Shown: positions 15,562 through 25,033 of the stretch, one piece after another
Layout: every line of letters begins with the position of its first letter
How positions within the stretch are numbered: the first letter of the stretch is position 1
DNA from: Phytohabitans suffuscus
GTDB taxonomy: Bacteria; Actinomycetota; Actinomycetes; Mycobacteriales; Micromonosporaceae
Length of the DNA stretch: 64,000 nt
Direction of reading: 5' to 3'
Assembly: GCF_011764565.1 (NCBI RefSeq)
Contig: NZ_AP022871.1
Span: forward strand, 4,588,320 to 4,652,319
The notes under the pieces: model-generated
Databases searched by the model: none
What the model was told of the DNA's origin: nothing
What the model saw: the letters and a program-made list of their open reading frames with translations, nothing else
Position numbers and translations under genes: made by a program

Positions 15562-16224
15562 TTAACTTCCTGTCTTCGCGATCCCGATCGGGCAGGTCAT
15601 GCCGGTCGGGCCGTGGTTGCAGTAACCGTTCGGGTTCTTGGCGTCCGACAAATACTGCTGGTGGTAGTCCTCGGCGTAGAAGTAGTCGCCCAGCGGTGCG
15701 ATCTCGGTCGTGATGGCGCCGCGGCCGCTGCGCTTCACCACCGGGGCGAAGGCTTCCTTTGACGCCTCGGCCACCACGCGCTGCTCGTCGGTCGTGGTGT
15801 AGATGGTCGAGCGGTACTGGGTGCCCACGTCGTTGCCCTGCCGCATGCCCTGGGTCGGGTCGTGGTTCTCCCAGAAGACCTTGAGCAGCTGCTCGTACCC
15901 GATCCTGCTGGGGTCGTACACGACCTGGACCACCTCGGCGTGGCCGGTCATGCCGGAGCAGACCTCCTCGTACGTGGGGTTGGACGTGGACCCGCCGGCG
16001 TAGCCGACCGAGGTCGAGATCACGCCTGGCAGGCGCCAGAACAGACGCTCGGCGCCCCAGAAACAGCCCATCCCGAAGACCGCGACCTCCGCGCCGGCCG
16101 GCCAGGGACCGCGCAGCGGGCTGCCGAGCACCGTGTGGCGGTCGGCTACCGGCATCTCGATCGAGCGACCGGGCAGGGCCTGCTCGGGAGTGGGTACTTC
16201 AAGCTTCACGCGCCGCAGAAACAC
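15562..16224 (-). CDS. msrA: Peptide-methionine (S)-S-oxide reductase MsrA
   Basis: It reduces methionine S-sulfoxide in proteins. Visible: catalytic cysteine in [71 protein letters not shown] and the C-terminal resolving-cysteine motif [13 protein letters not shown]. It has 220 aa, normal for the long actinobacterial form. GTG 16224 ([10 protein letters not shown]) follows AAAGGAG. The last residues (IAKTGS) come from the inserted cassette junction, whereas the displaced original 3' end at 14391-14499 ended VSKVPDAQ. Confidence 0.93.
   Translation of the reverse strand: MFLRRVKLEVPTPEQALPGRSIEMPVADRHTVLGSPLRGPWPAGAEVAVFGMGCFWGAERLFWRLPGVISTSVGYAGGSTSNPTYEEVCSGMTGHAEVVQVVYDPSRIGYEQLLKVFWENHDPTQGMRQGNDVGTQYRSTIYTTTDEQRVVAEASKEAFAPVVKRSGRGAITTEIAPLGDYFYAEDYHQQYLSDAKNPNGYCNHGPTGMTCPIGIAKTGS
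15585..15664 (-). repeat. 80-bp direct repeat in the 3' end of msrA (proximal copy)
   Basis: Identical over 80 bp to 14420-14499. It lies within the functional msrA and restores its reading frame after cassette insertion, as seen for elements that integrate at the 3' ends of genes. Confidence 0.85.
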
Positions 16225-16307
16225 TGCTCGCTCCTTTCTCCGCTGTCTGCAACACCATGGACCCGCCAACCCTTACCAGTGTCCGTGGGCGGCCGCTCCA
16301 AACGGTT

Positions 16308-16721
16308 TCAGGACAGGGCGGCGGAGATCTTCCCCGCGTACTCGCGGGCCTCCTCGTCCGACGCGTACCTGGTGCGGGGCCAGAAGAAGCCGCGCAGGCC
16401 GTCGCCCTTGGTCCGGGGAACCACGTGAACGTGCAGGTGCGCGACGGACTGGGACACCTTGTTGTTCATCGCCACGAACGTGCCGCCGGCGCCCAGTCCC
16501 TCCTCGACCGCCATGGAGATCCGCTGTACCAGGCCGAAGTAGGGGGCCAGCTGGTCGGCGGGCAGGTCGGCGAGCACCACCACGTGATCGCGGGGGACGA
16601 CGAGCGCGTGCCCCTTGAAGACCGGCCTGGTGTCGAGGAAGGCGAACCCCGCCGGTTCGTCCGCCACCACGAAACCGGGCACCGAACCGGAAACGATGCC
16701 ACAGAACAAGCAGTCAGCCAC
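16308..16721 (-). CDS. HIT family protein
   Basis: A 137-aa protein of the histidine-triad superfamily (nucleotide phosphoramidase/hydrolase). It has the N-terminal CLFCGIVSG with a C-x2-C zinc site, [20 protein letters not shown] and the catalytic triad HLHVHVVPR. Start ATG 16721. The divergent gene at 16756 starts 34 bp away, so both promoters must overlap. The specific substrate is unknown. Confidence 0.9.
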   Translation of the reverse strand: MADCLFCGIVSGSVPGFVVADEPAGFAFLDTRPVFKGHALVVPRDHVVVLADLPADQLAPYFGLVQRISMAVEEGLGAGGTFVAMNNKVSQSVAHLHVHVVPRTKGDGLRGFFWPRTRYASDEEAREYAGKISAALS

Positions 16722-16755
16722 CCCGGAAGACTAGGGCAGCGGCCCGGCTAGCCTG

Positions 16756-17358
16756 GTGAGCGTGACGAGGCGAGTGGTGATCGCGGTGCTGGGGCCGGTG
16801 GCCTGGAGCCCGCCCGGCGTCGACCTGGCGGCGTGGCGCGCGGCGCTCGCCGAAGACGTCGTCGACCTGCTGGCCACGCTCAACGAGGTGGAGCCGGCCA
16901 TCGCCGCGCTCGCCGCCGACCGCCCGCTGGCCGAGTCGGTGGCATGGCCTTCCATGCCGGTGTACGAGGTGCCGGAACTCACCGCCGGCGCGGTCTTCGC
17001 GGCCGCGGCCAAGGACGGCTACGACCAGGCGGCCGCCCTCGTGGCGGACGCGCCCGACCTGCCCGGACTGCTGGTGGGCAAGCTGCTGCGGCCGCTGACC
17101 ACCCGGCCGCTCGCGGTGGCGCCGGCCGACCCGGGGCCGGGGCTGCTGGGCGTGGCCTCGCGGCTGCCGGCGCCGGACTGGCTGCCCGCGTTCGACCTCG
17201 ACGCCGGGTCGATACCGGCGGTGCGGTCGGCGGCGCCCAGCGCGCCGGACGTGGGGTCGAGCCCGGGGTGGCGGCGCCTGCGCGGCCCCGCCGACCTGGC
17301 CACACTCGACCCCGCCGTGGAGGGCTGGGAGACGACCCGAGCCCTCCTGTCGGCGTAG
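16756..17358 (+). CDS. Conserved-type hypothetical, possibly glycosyltransferase-like
   Basis: This 200-aa protein begins VSVTRRVVIAVLGPVAWSPP and has ALAEDVVDLLATLNEVE, then LVADAPDLPGLLVGKLLRPL and DLDAGSIPAVRSAAP. The pattern (Rossmann-like first strand, a central D-A-P-D-L-P-G-L and a late ETTRALLSA) is reminiscent of the DUF2064/TIGR04282 nucleotidyl/glycosyltransferase-like family, but key residues are not clear; treat the family as a guess. It ends 6 bp from the convergent metalloprotease gene. Confidence 0.6.
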   Translation: MSVTRRVVIAVLGPVAWSPPGVDLAAWRAALAEDVVDLLATLNEVEPAIAALAADRPLAESVAWPSMPVYEVPELTAGAVFAAAAKDGYDQAAALVADAPDLPGLLVGKLLRPLTTRPLAVAPADPGPGLLGVASRLPAPDWLPAFDLDAGSIPAVRSAAPSAPDVGSSPGWRRLRGPADLATLDPAVEGWETTRALLSA

Positions 17359-17364
17359 CGGTTC

Positions 17365-18576
17365 TTACAACCCGAGGTCGCCCAGGTCGCCCAGGTCAAG
17401 CTGGGAGCGGGCGAACGTCTGCGGGTCGGCGAAGTCTTCCTCCGACGGCAGCAGGTCCGGGTGGCCCCACAGCGCGTCGCGACCGGCGGTGCCCCGGTGC
17501 TCGTTGAGGGCCGCCCACAGCGCCGCGGCCTCGCGCAGGCGCCGGGGGCGCAGCTCCAGACCGACCAGCGCGGCGAACGTCTGCTCGGCCGGGCCACCCG
17601 CCGCGCGCCGGCGGCGGAACGCCTCGCCGAGGCGGACGACGTTGGGGAGGCGGTCGCCGGACGCCTCGTCGACGACGTGGCACACCCAGCCCTCGACCAG
17701 GGCGAGTGCGGTCTCCAGCCGGGCCAGCGCGGCCTTCTGCGCCGGGCTGTCCTCGGGCGTGAAGATGCCTTCGAGCGCGATCGCCTGCATCGACTCCGGG
17801 TTGGTGGGGTCGATGCGGCCCATCGCCTCCTCGATCGCCTCGCGGTTGACGGTGATGCCCGCCGCGTACGTCTCGACGGCCGTCAGCACATGTCCCCGCA
17901 GCCACGGCACGTGCTGGAATAGGCGCTGGTGGGCCGCCTCGCGCAGCGCCACGTAGAGGCGCACCTCGTCGAGGGGAAGCTCGAGGCCCTCGCCGTACAC
18001 CTTGATGTTGGCCGGGACGAGCGCGGCCGTGCCGGCCGGTCCGAGGGGGAGCCCGATGTCGCCGGCGGAGAGCACCTCGGCGGCGAGCGAGCCGAGCGCC
18101 TGCCCGAGCTGGCCCCCGAAGAGCGCGCCACCGAGCGTGGTGACCATCGACTGCATCGGGCCGAGCTGGGCGCGCGCCTCCGGCGGCACCAGGTCGCCCA
18201 TCGCGGCGACCATGCGGCCCGCGACCGGGTCGCACAGCTTGCGCCACACGTCGAGCGTGTTGTAGATCCACTCGTTGCGGGTCCAGGCGACCGAGGTGCG
18301 GATGCCCGAGGGTAGCGCGGCGGCCGGCTCAAGCCAGAGGTCGGCCAGGCGGAGGGCCTCGTCGACCTCGTTGCGCTCGTATATGTTGACCGCCGGGTCG
18401 GCCGCGCCGAGCTGGCTCACCGCGACCTGGCGGGCAAGGTCCCAGTTGACCGGGCCGCTGCCCGGCGACGCGAGCAGCTGCTGCAGCTGAGCCATGAACT
18501 GCTGCATCTGCTGCGGATCATTGGGGTCGGGCGGCTGTGCGCCCGGGAGAGCGAAGCCGAACGGGATATCAGGCAC
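17365..18576 (-). CDS. Zinc-dependent metalloprotease-like protein (TIGR03624/DUF2342 type)
   Basis: The 403-aa protein starts VPDIPFGFALPGAQPPDPND, has a Gln-rich segment, and carries the family hallmark LREAAHQRLFQHVPWLRGHV, a degenerate metalloprotease-like helix, followed by MGRIDPTNPESMQAIALEGI and LALVEGWVCHVVDEA. Members are annotated as zinc-dependent metalloproteases or coenzyme-F420-biosynthesis-associated proteins; activity is unproven. GTG 18576 matches the family N-terminus; the frame stays open upstream, but that part overlaps the divergent Lon-like gene. Confidence 0.85.
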   Translation of the reverse strand: MPDIPFGFALPGAQPPDPNDPQQMQQFMAQLQQLLASPGSGPVNWDLARQVAVSQLGAADPAVNIYERNEVDEALRLADLWLEPAAALPSGIRTSVAWTRNEWIYNTLDVWRKLCDPVAGRMVAAMGDLVPPEARAQLGPMQSMVTTLGGALFGGQLGQALGSLAAEVLSAGDIGLPLGPAGTAALVPANIKVYGEGLELPLDEVRLYVALREAAHQRLFQHVPWLRGHVLTAVETYAAGITVNREAIEEAMGRIDPTNPESMQAIALEGIFTPEDSPAQKAALARLETALALVEGWVCHVVDEASGDRLPNVVRLGEAFRRRRAAGGPAEQTFAALVGLELRPRRLREAAALWAALNEHRGTAGRDALWGHPDLLPSEEDFADPQTFARSQLDLGDLGDLGL

Positions 18577-18646
18577 GCGACCAACGGTACGCCCGGCACT
18601 GTGTCCATGCCCGGAGCGCGCTGTCAGCTCAGGGTGAAACCCGGGT

Positions 18647-19678
18647 ATGTACGCTTCGCGCATGAGACGTCGCGGTGTCACGGTCCTCCTCGGCGCGCTG
18701 ATCACCGCGTTGCTGAGTGTAGGGGTGCTGGCAGCCCCGATCCCGTACGTGGTGCTCGGTCCTGGTCCCACCGTCGACACGCTGGGTAAAGAGGACGGCA
18801 AAGAGGTCATTCAGGTCAATGGCACCCAGACCTCCACGTCCGGTGGGCAGCTCCGGCTGACCACTGTGGGCGTGCAGCCCGACGTCAAGCTGCTCTCCGC
18901 GATCGCCGGGTGGTTCAGCGACGAGGAGGCGGTCGTCCCGCGCGAGCTCATCTATCCGCCCGACCAGACCGAGCAGCAGGTCGAGGAGCGCAACGCCGAA
19001 GACTTCAAGGCGTCGCAGACCAGCGCGGAGACGGCCGCGCTGCGCAAGCTGGGCTATCCGGTACAGGTGACGATCAAGAACGTGACCGCGGGCGGCCCCT
19101 CCGACGGCACCCTCAAGCCGGGCGACGTGGTCACCAGGGTCGACGGCCAGCCGGTGACGAGCGCGCCCAAGCTCACCGAGCTGGTGCGGGCCAAGCCGGC
19201 CGGGACGGCGCTCACCATCGAGTACACGCGGGGTGGCAAGGCGGCCACGACCAGGATCACGACGCGCGCCGGCGAGGGCGAGCCGCCGCGGATCGGCGTG
19301 GAGATCGAGTCGAAGCAGCCCCACCCGTTCGAGCTCAAGATCGACCTGGCCGAGATCGGCGGGCCGAGCGCGGGCCTGATGTTCGCGCTGGGGATCATCG
19401 ACAAGATCGACCCGGACGACCTCACCGGCGGCAAGATCATCGCGGGTACCGGCACCATCGACGACGAGGGCAACGTCGGCCCCATCGGCGGTATCGCCCA
19501 GAAGCTCGTGGGTGCCAAGGACGCCAGCGCCGTGTACTTCCTGACCCCGGCCGACAACTGCGCCGAGGCCAAGGCCAACGCGCGTCCAGGGCTTCCGCTG
19601 ATCAAGGTGGGCACGCTCGACGAGGCGCTCGCCGCCCTGGAGACACTGCGTGGTGGCGGTCAGCCGCCACTGTGCTGA
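18647..19678 (+). CDS. PDZ-domain Lon-like (S16) protease, secreted/membrane
   Basis: The 343-aa protein has an N-terminal membrane segment (VTVLLGALITALLSVGVLA), a PDZ domain (residues ~140-210; VTAGGPSDGTLKPGDVVTRV) and a C-terminal S16 Lon-type protease domain with catalytic serine in IGGPSAGLMFALG and lysine in PIGGIAQKLVGAK. Actinobacterial relatives are single-pass proteins with the catalytic domain outside. The start is ATG 18647; ATG 18662 is an alternative. Divergent from the metalloprotease-like gene (70 bp) and followed 102 bp later by the UPF0182 gene. Confidence 0.88.
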   Translation: MYASRMRRRGVTVLLGALITALLSVGVLAAPIPYVVLGPGPTVDTLGKEDGKEVIQVNGTQTSTSGGQLRLTTVGVQPDVKLLSAIAGWFSDEEAVVPRELIYPPDQTEQQVEERNAEDFKASQTSAETAALRKLGYPVQVTIKNVTAGGPSDGTLKPGDVVTRVDGQPVTSAPKLTELVRAKPAGTALTIEYTRGGKAATTRITTRAGEGEPPRIGVEIESKQPHPFELKIDLAEIGGPSAGLMFALGIIDKIDPDDLTGGKIIAGTGTIDDEGNVGPIGGIAQKLVGAKDASAVYFLTPADNCAEAKANARPGLPLIKVGTLDEALAALETLRGGGQPPLC

Positions 19679-19780
19679 CTCACCGGATATGCCCTGGGAC
19701 CCGACCCTCAGGAACACCCCGTACTGTAGGTGCCTGATCGAAGCGGATCAGACATCAAGCGTGCGGAGCATACCGTGGTC

Positions 19781-22700
19781 ATGCGTAGCAGTCCTCTGCC
19801 GAGAATGAGCCGGCGGGGGCGCGTCACTGTCGGCGTACTCATCGGCGTCTTCCTGCTTTTCACCTTGATGGGTTGGGCGGTCGAGGTCTGGACCGACTGG
19901 CTGTGGTTCGACGAGGTCGACTACACGCAGGTCTACACCGGCGTGCTGACCACGCGGATCCTGCTCTTCTTCGCCATCGGCCTGGCCATGGCGGTGGTGG
20001 TCGGCGGCAACCTCTACCTGGCCTACCGGCTGCGCCCGCTGCTGCGCCCCCACTCGCCTGAGCAGGCGACGCTCGAGCGGTACCGGATGGTGCTCAGCCC
20101 CCGGATCGGCACCTGGATCGCGGTGCTCTCCGTGATCATCGGCCTCTTCGCCGGCCTCTCCGGACAGAGCCGGTGGCGCGACTGGCTGCTCTTCCGCAAC
20201 TCGACGCCGTTCGGCATCAAAGACCCGGAGTTCGGCATCGACGTCGGCTTCTACGTCTTCGAATACCCGTTCTGGCGCTACCTGCTCGGCGTCGGCTTCA
20301 CCGCGGTCGTGCTCTCCGTGCTCGGCGCGCTCGCCGTCCACTACGTCTTCGGCGGCGTCCGGCTGCAGGGCATCGGCGACCGCATGACGACCGCCGCGCG
20401 GGCCCACCTGACCTCGCTGGTGGCGGCGTTCGTGCTGCTCAAGGCCATCGCGTACGTGCTGGACCGGCGCGCCCTCCTGCTTGAGCAGGACCCGCCCAAC
20501 CTCTACGGCGCGGGCTACGCCGACATCAACGCGCTGCTGCCGGCCAAGGAGATCCTGGCGTACATCTCGGTGGTCGTCGCGATCGCGATCATCGTGTTCT
20601 CCAACGCGGTCATGCGTAACCTCGTCTGGCCCGGCGTCTCGCTCGCCCTGCTCGCCATCTCCGCGGTGGCGATCGGCGGCATCTACCCGTGGGCGGTGCA
20701 GACCTTCGAGGTCAACCCCAGCGTGCGGGACAAGGAGCGGGACTACATCGAGCGAAGTATCATCGCCACGCGCGAGGCGTTCGGTCTCAAAGACACAGAC
20801 ACGAACGCGTACACGGCGACCAACCTCACGCCACCCGCGTCGCTGGCCACCGACACCGCGGTCGTGCCCAACATCCGTGTGCTCGACCCCGAGCTGGTCT
20901 CGCAGTCGTACACGCAGCTGCAGCAGGTCCGCGGCTTCTACGACTTCGGGCAGAAGCTCGACATCGACAGGTACACGATCAACGGCAAGACCCAGGACTA
21001 CGTGGTCGGCGTCCGCGAGATCAACTACAGCCGCCTCACCGCGCAGCAGGGCAACTGGCTCAACCGCCACACCGTGTACACGCACGGGTTCGGGCTGGTC
21101 GGCGCGCCGGCCAACCAGGTGGTCTGCGGCGGCCAGCCGTACTTCGTCTCCGGCTTCCTCGGCGAGGACGACATCCCCGACCAGTGCGCCTCGCCGACCG
21201 AGCAGATCGGCGTCGAGCAGCCGCGCATCTACTACGGCGAGCGGGTCGGCGGCGGCCAGCAGGGCGCCGACTACGCGATCGTGGGGCAGACCGACCCCGA
21301 GCGCAACGTCGAGTACGACCGCCCCACCGGCGCCAGTGGCGACCAGGGCATCAACTACACGTACACCGGCGAGGGCGGCGTCGAGATCGGCTCGTTCATG
21401 CGGCGGCTGCTCTACGGCATCAAGGAGCGGGAGTCCAACTTCCTGCTCTCCGACGCGGTCAACAACAACAGCAAGCTGCTGTACGTGCGCAACCCGCGCG
21501 ACCGGGTGGAGAAGGTGGCGCCGTTCCTCACCATGGACGGCGACCCGTACCCGGCGATGGTCGACGGCCGCATCGTGTGGATCCTCGACGGCTACACGAC
21601 GGCCGGCACGTTCCCGTACTCGCAGCGGGTCAACCTCCAGTCGGAGACGACCGACGAGCTGACAAACGTGGGCACGTTCCAGCTCGCCCGGGAAAACGTC
21701 AACTACATCCGCAACTCGGTCAAGGCCACCGTCGACGCGTACGACGGCACCGTGAAGCTGTACGAGTTCGACGAGGCCGACCCGGTGCTCAAGGCGTGGA
21801 ACAAAGCCTTCGGCGGCGACCTCGTGACGCCCAAGTCGCAGACCCCGGCGGAGCTGGCCGCGCACTTCCGCTACCCGGCCGACCTCTTCAAGGTCCAGCG
21901 CAACCTGCTGGCCCGCTTCCACGTGACCGACCCGGGCGAGTTCTTCAACGGCTCGGACTTCTGGGAGGTCCCCAACACGCCGGACGCCCCCGACACGGGC
22001 GTGAAGCAGCCGCCGTACTACCTGCTCACCCAGTTCCCCGAGCAGAACGAGCCGCGCTTCCAGATAACCTCGGCGGTCACCCCGCTCGGCCGGCAGAACC
22101 TGGCCGCGCTCATATCCGGCTCCTACGTGGACGGCAAGCCGCAGCTACAGGTCTGGGAGCTGCCCGACCAGACCGCGGTCCAGGGCCCGGTGCAGGTCCA
22201 TCAGCGGATGACCAACACCAACGCCCAGATCAGACAGGACCTCAACCTGCTCTCGTCCAACCAGGCCCAGGTCCTGTACGGCAACCTGCTGTCCCTGCCG
22301 TTCGGCGGCGGCATGCTGTACGTCGAACCCGTGTACGTGAAGAGCAACCAGGAAAACGCGTACCCGGTGCTGCAGAAGGTCCTGATGTCCTACGGCGACG
22401 GCGGCTCGTACGTCGTCCTGGCCAACTCGCTCCAAGAGGGCATCCAGGAGCTGGTCGACCAGGGCAAACAGGGCGGGGCACCCCCGCCGCCGCAGACCGG
22501 GGAGCAGCCACCCCAGCAGCCCCCGTCGGTCGGCGGCCAGCAGCTGACACCCGAGCTAGCCGCCGCCGCCGACAAGGTCGAGGCCGCCTGGGCCGAGGTC
22601 AAGGCCGCCCGCACCGCGGGCGACTTCGAGCGCGAGGGCAAGGCCCTCAAGGCGTTCGACGACGCGATGGCCGAGTTCCAGGCCGCCCTGGACGCCGCAA

Positions 22701-22789
22701 ACCGCCCGGCGACCAACCCCACACCAGCCCCATCCGCCACGGCAACCCCACAACCCGCGAGCCCGTCAGCCACCCCAGGAGGCGGCTGA
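19781..22789 (+). CDS. UPF0182 family large membrane protein
   Basis: A protein of 1002 aa. The first ~300 residues contain about seven transmembrane helices; the remainder is a large extracytoplasmic domain with NPSVRDKERDYIERSIIATR and NLTPPASLATDTAVVPNIRV, recognisable as UPF0182/COG1615. The C-terminal ~100 residues are a Pro/Gln/Ala-rich low-complexity tail. The function is unknown. ATG 19781 with GGAG 12 nt upstream is chosen; a GTG at 19730 is also in frame. This and the Lon-like gene are neighbours in many actinobacteria, from general knowledge. Confidence 0.9.
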   Translation: MRSSPLPRMSRRGRVTVGVLIGVFLLFTLMGWAVEVWTDWLWFDEVDYTQVYTGVLTTRILLFFAIGLAMAVVVGGNLYLAYRLRPLLRPHSPEQATLERYRMVLSPRIGTWIAVLSVIIGLFAGLSGQSRWRDWLLFRNSTPFGIKDPEFGIDVGFYVFEYPFWRYLLGVGFTAVVLSVLGALAVHYVFGGVRLQGIGDRMTTAARAHLTSLVAAFVLLKAIAYVLDRRALLLEQDPPNLYGAGYADINALLPAKEILAYISVVVAIAIIVFSNAVMRNLVWPGVSLALLAISAVAIGGIYPWAVQTFEVNPSVRDKERDYIERSIIATREAFGLKDTDTNAYTATNLTPPASLATDTAVVPNIRVLDPELVSQSYTQLQQVRGFYDFGQKLDIDRYTINGKTQDYVVGVREINYSRLTAQQGNWLNRHTVYTHGFGLVGAPANQVVCGGQPYFVSGFLGEDDIPDQCASPTEQIGVEQPRIYYGERVGGGQQGADYAIVGQTDPERNVEYDRPTGASGDQGINYTYTGEGGVEIGSFMRRLLYGIKERESNFLLSDAVNNNSKLLYVRNPRDRVEKVAPFLTMDGDPYPAMVDGRIVWILDGYTTAGTFPYSQRVNLQSETTDELTNVGTFQLARENVNYIRNSVKATVDAYDGTVKLYEFDEADPVLKAWNKAFGGDLVTPKSQTPAELAAHFRYPADLFKVQRNLLARFHVTDPGEFFNGSDFWEVPNTPDAPDTGVKQPPYYLLTQFPEQNEPRFQITSAVTPLGRQNLAALISGSYVDGKPQLQVWELPDQTAVQGPVQVHQRMTNTNAQIRQDLNLLSSNQAQVLYGNLLSLPFGGGMLYVEPVYVKSNQENAYPVLQKVLMSYGDGGSYVVLANSLQEGIQELVDQGKQGGAPPPPQTGEQPPQQPPSVGGQQLTPELAAAADKVEAAWAEVKAARTAGDFEREGKALKAFDDAMAEFQAALDAANRPATNPTPAPSATATPQPASPSATPGGG

Positions 22790-22872
22790 CCTGCGAAAAC
22801 CCCGCGCGCGGCACGCCACGTTCGCCCCGTTTTGCAGGTACGCGGATGGGTGCGCTAGTGTTAACGAGCCGA

Positions 22873-22946
22873 CGCGGGGTGGAGCAGCTCGGTAGCTCGC
22901 TGGGCTCATAACCCAGAGGTCGCAGGTTCAAATCCTGTCCCCGCTA
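22873..22946 (+). tRNA. Initiator tRNA-Met (CAU)
   Basis: The sequence folds as a tRNA with acceptor CGCGGGG / CCCCGC, D-arm GAGCAGCTCGGTAGCTC, anticodon loop CTCATAA on a stem with three consecutive G-C pairs (GGG/CCC), and T-arm GCAGGTTCAAATCCTGT. The unpaired first base (C1 opposite T72) and the GGG/CCC stem are initiator hallmarks. The genomic sequence continues CGAAG, not CCA, so CCA must be added enzymatically; a CCA-bearing copy of the 3' half is at 34133-34180 across island 1. The gene is the integration target of the islands. Confidence 0.95.
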
Positions 22947-22947
22947 C
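22903..22947 (+). repeat. attL: 45-bp 3' half of tRNA-Met
   Basis: GGCTCATAACCCAGAGGTCG ... TCCTGTCCCCGCTAC is repeated exactly at 34133-34177 and imperfectly at 44597-44643. The repeat covers the anticodon loop to the 3' end, the usual crossover segment for tyrosine integrases using tRNA genes. Confidence 0.9.
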
Positions 22948-23057
22948 GAAGAAGTTGCAGGTCAAGGGCCGGTTCTCGGAAGATCGAGAGCCGGCTCTTG
23001 ATCATTTGTCCGTCATTCGTCCGTGGGATCAAACGTCAGTCCGTGGCAGAGGGCGGG

Positions 23058-24093
23058 CTATCGCCCGCGCGTTCGAATGTGAACCTTTCGCACGATCGGG
23101 TGGGCCGTCACGTTGCGAACGGCGCGCGCTCGAAGCCTGTCTCCCGCTTCTCGTGCGGCTGCGGCTTGGTGGTGGCGTTGCTGAGCCTCGCGGAGTACGG
23201 CGAGGTGGCCGGCGAACATCGCGATCGCTAGCAGCAGCCGTAGCGCTGCGTCCGTCTCGTGGTCGGTGAGGCGTGTCATGACGGAGATCAGCCGGGCCAT
23301 GGAGCGGAGTTCGGTAGCGACGTTTGATCTTGATCGTCTTTGTGGTTCGCGTGCGGCGCGGTCGAAGGTGTCCACGATGCCGCTGAGCGGTCCTCGCCTA
23401 TGGCCTTGCATAGCGCGGGCTGTGACGGCCAGCACGTCCGCGGCGGCCTCGGCGAGCGTGGCGGCTTCGTCTGGGTTGGTGAGGCGGTGTGCGGCGCGTT
23501 GGGTGGCTGTGGCGGCGTGGTGGAGCGTGGCTGTCCGCTGATGTGAGCGGGTCGCCGGATGACCGTTGTTGGCCCATCGTTGGCGTAGGCGGGGAGGGTG
23601 AGGTCGGGTGCGAGTCGTCCGCCGCCGTACCAGACGGTGTCGCCGGCGCCGGTTCGGTGCAGGGGGAGCCCGACGGCGTATCCAGTGACCTGCCTTGGAT
23701 TGGTGGTGCTGTGTCGGAGCCGGATCAGGACGCCGTGCGCGCGGAGGTGGCGGAAGAACTCGGTCTGGTTGGTCGCTGCCGCTGCGGCGGTGCGGACGTG
23801 GCGGCGGAGTTGGTCGCGTGGGATCTCGGCCCGGCGTTGTCGGGCTGCCTTGTTCTGTTCGGCGGGTTTGGGTCGGCGATGGCTGGTGCGGTCGGCGGGT
23901 GCGACGTGGTGGAGGTGGTAGCGGTGTTCGAGGTCGCGGGCGGCGGTTTGGGCTTTTTGAGGCCGTCGTTCCAGGCCCATTCGGTATCCCCGTCCTGGCG
24001 TACGAGGGTGGCGATGATGTGGATGTGGTCGTCGGCGTGCCGGACGGCGATCCAGCGGCAGGCGTCGAGGTCGTCGTGGGCCTTCATCACGGT
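23058..24093 (-). pseudogene. Relaxase/mobilisation nuclease remnant
   Basis: Read leftward, the first part encodes RWIAVRHADDHIHIIATLVR, the histidine-rich metal motif of relaxases; a frame change near 23980 leads into LEHRYHLHHVAPADRTSHRR and TNQTEFFRHLRAHGVLIRLR; another near 23530 leads to a C-terminal MQGHRRGPLSGIVDTFDRA. The 5' third is missing, cut at about 24093 by the intron-like fragments. Relaxases nick oriT to start conjugative transfer, so island 1 descends from a conjugative or mobilisable element. Now non-functional. Confidence 0.75.
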
Positions 24094-24538
24094 CGGCCTT
24101 CCAGACCGCAGATGCGGCCTGGGCCTCAACGGGGTTGCCACGTTCCCCAGGCAGGAGAACCGGGCGGGGTGGGCGCCCCCTCGACCCCGGGGTGGTGGTG
24201 TCCTCCCGGCTGACAAGAAGTATTCAGCCGGCACCTGCGGCTTCCCAGCCGCCAACCCTGCACTCTCGCCTGCTGCTTCCCATTCACGAGAGGATCTCTC
24301 ACGAGGCATCATCGGGGGTTCACTCGCGTTCGCCCGTCCACCCTTCTCTTCGCCCGTCTTTCCCCCGAATGGAACAGGGGACCTTCGGCTTTGCTCCCGG
24401 GCTTCGCACCCCGCCGTTACCAGCAGCGCACGCCGGGACAGAAACAGGCCCACGGACACTGGCCTGAGATCACACCGTCGAGAACAACTCGACCTCCACC
24501 TGGTAGATCCACTCCCTTCCTGGGACTTCGTGTCGCAC
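24094..24538 (-). mobile_element. Group II intron-like 5' fragment, downstream copy
   Basis: On the minus strand it opens GTGCGACACGAAGTCCC, matching the GUGCG 5' end of bacterial group II introns, and continues TAACGGCGGGGTGCGAAGCC and CCCCGATGATGCCTCGTGAG, similar to domain I of such introns as I remember them. It shares this order with the tandem copy at 24539-25033. No reverse-transcriptase frame and no domain V is seen, so it is a fragment. It abuts the relaxase remnant, a frequent group II target. The call is tentative. Confidence 0.4.
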
Positions 24539-25033
24539 CTTCTCGGGTCGTCCTGCGCCCGCTGGGACATCAGCCGTCCTCACGGACGCCCTACCAGACA
24601 ACAGAACCCGTTGCCCGGAACCCATCGGGGTTGTCACGTTCCACATGAGACAGATACGGCCGGGTTGGGTGCCCTCTGAACCCCGGGGACGGTGGTGCGC
24701 TCCCGCCCGGCCAAATCCCTCCGGACGGCACCTGCCGCCTTCCAACGGCCGGTCCCTATATCCCGCTGGTACAACCCATCAAGCGGGAGTGCTCATGACG
24801 AGGCGTCATCGAGGGTTCACGTCATTCACCCGTCCGGCCTTCCCCAGCCTGTAATCCCCGGATGGAACGGGAACCCTTGGGCCTGCGACCTCGGGCTTCG
24901 CACCCCGCAGTTACCCGCGACGCACGCCGAGGCGGGGACGGTCCACGCGCACTGGACCGGGCACTACACCTTCGACATCAGTCGAACCTCCCCCGGTGAG
25001 TGTCACTGCGCTCATGCGACTTGCGTGTCGCAC
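24539..25033 (-). mobile_element. Group II intron-like 5' fragment, upstream copy
   Basis: Starts GTGCGACACGCAAGTCG on the minus strand immediately after the IS630 transposase codons for HASWLDQA, then shows TAACTGCGGGGTGCGAAGCC, CCTCGATGACGCCTCGTCAT and ACGTGACAACCCCGATGG, each with a counterpart in the same order in the downstream copy. It has no reverse transcriptase. It appears to have interrupted the transposase gene. Similarity between copies is clear; intron identity is inferred from the 5' consensus. Confidence 0.4.

Noticed and set aside
19748-21922. Very long open frame on the minus strand opposite the UPF0182 gene
   Set aside because: It is a GC-bias shadow: highly charged, Val/Arg/Asp-rich, no domain, and antisense to a clearly conserved membrane protein.
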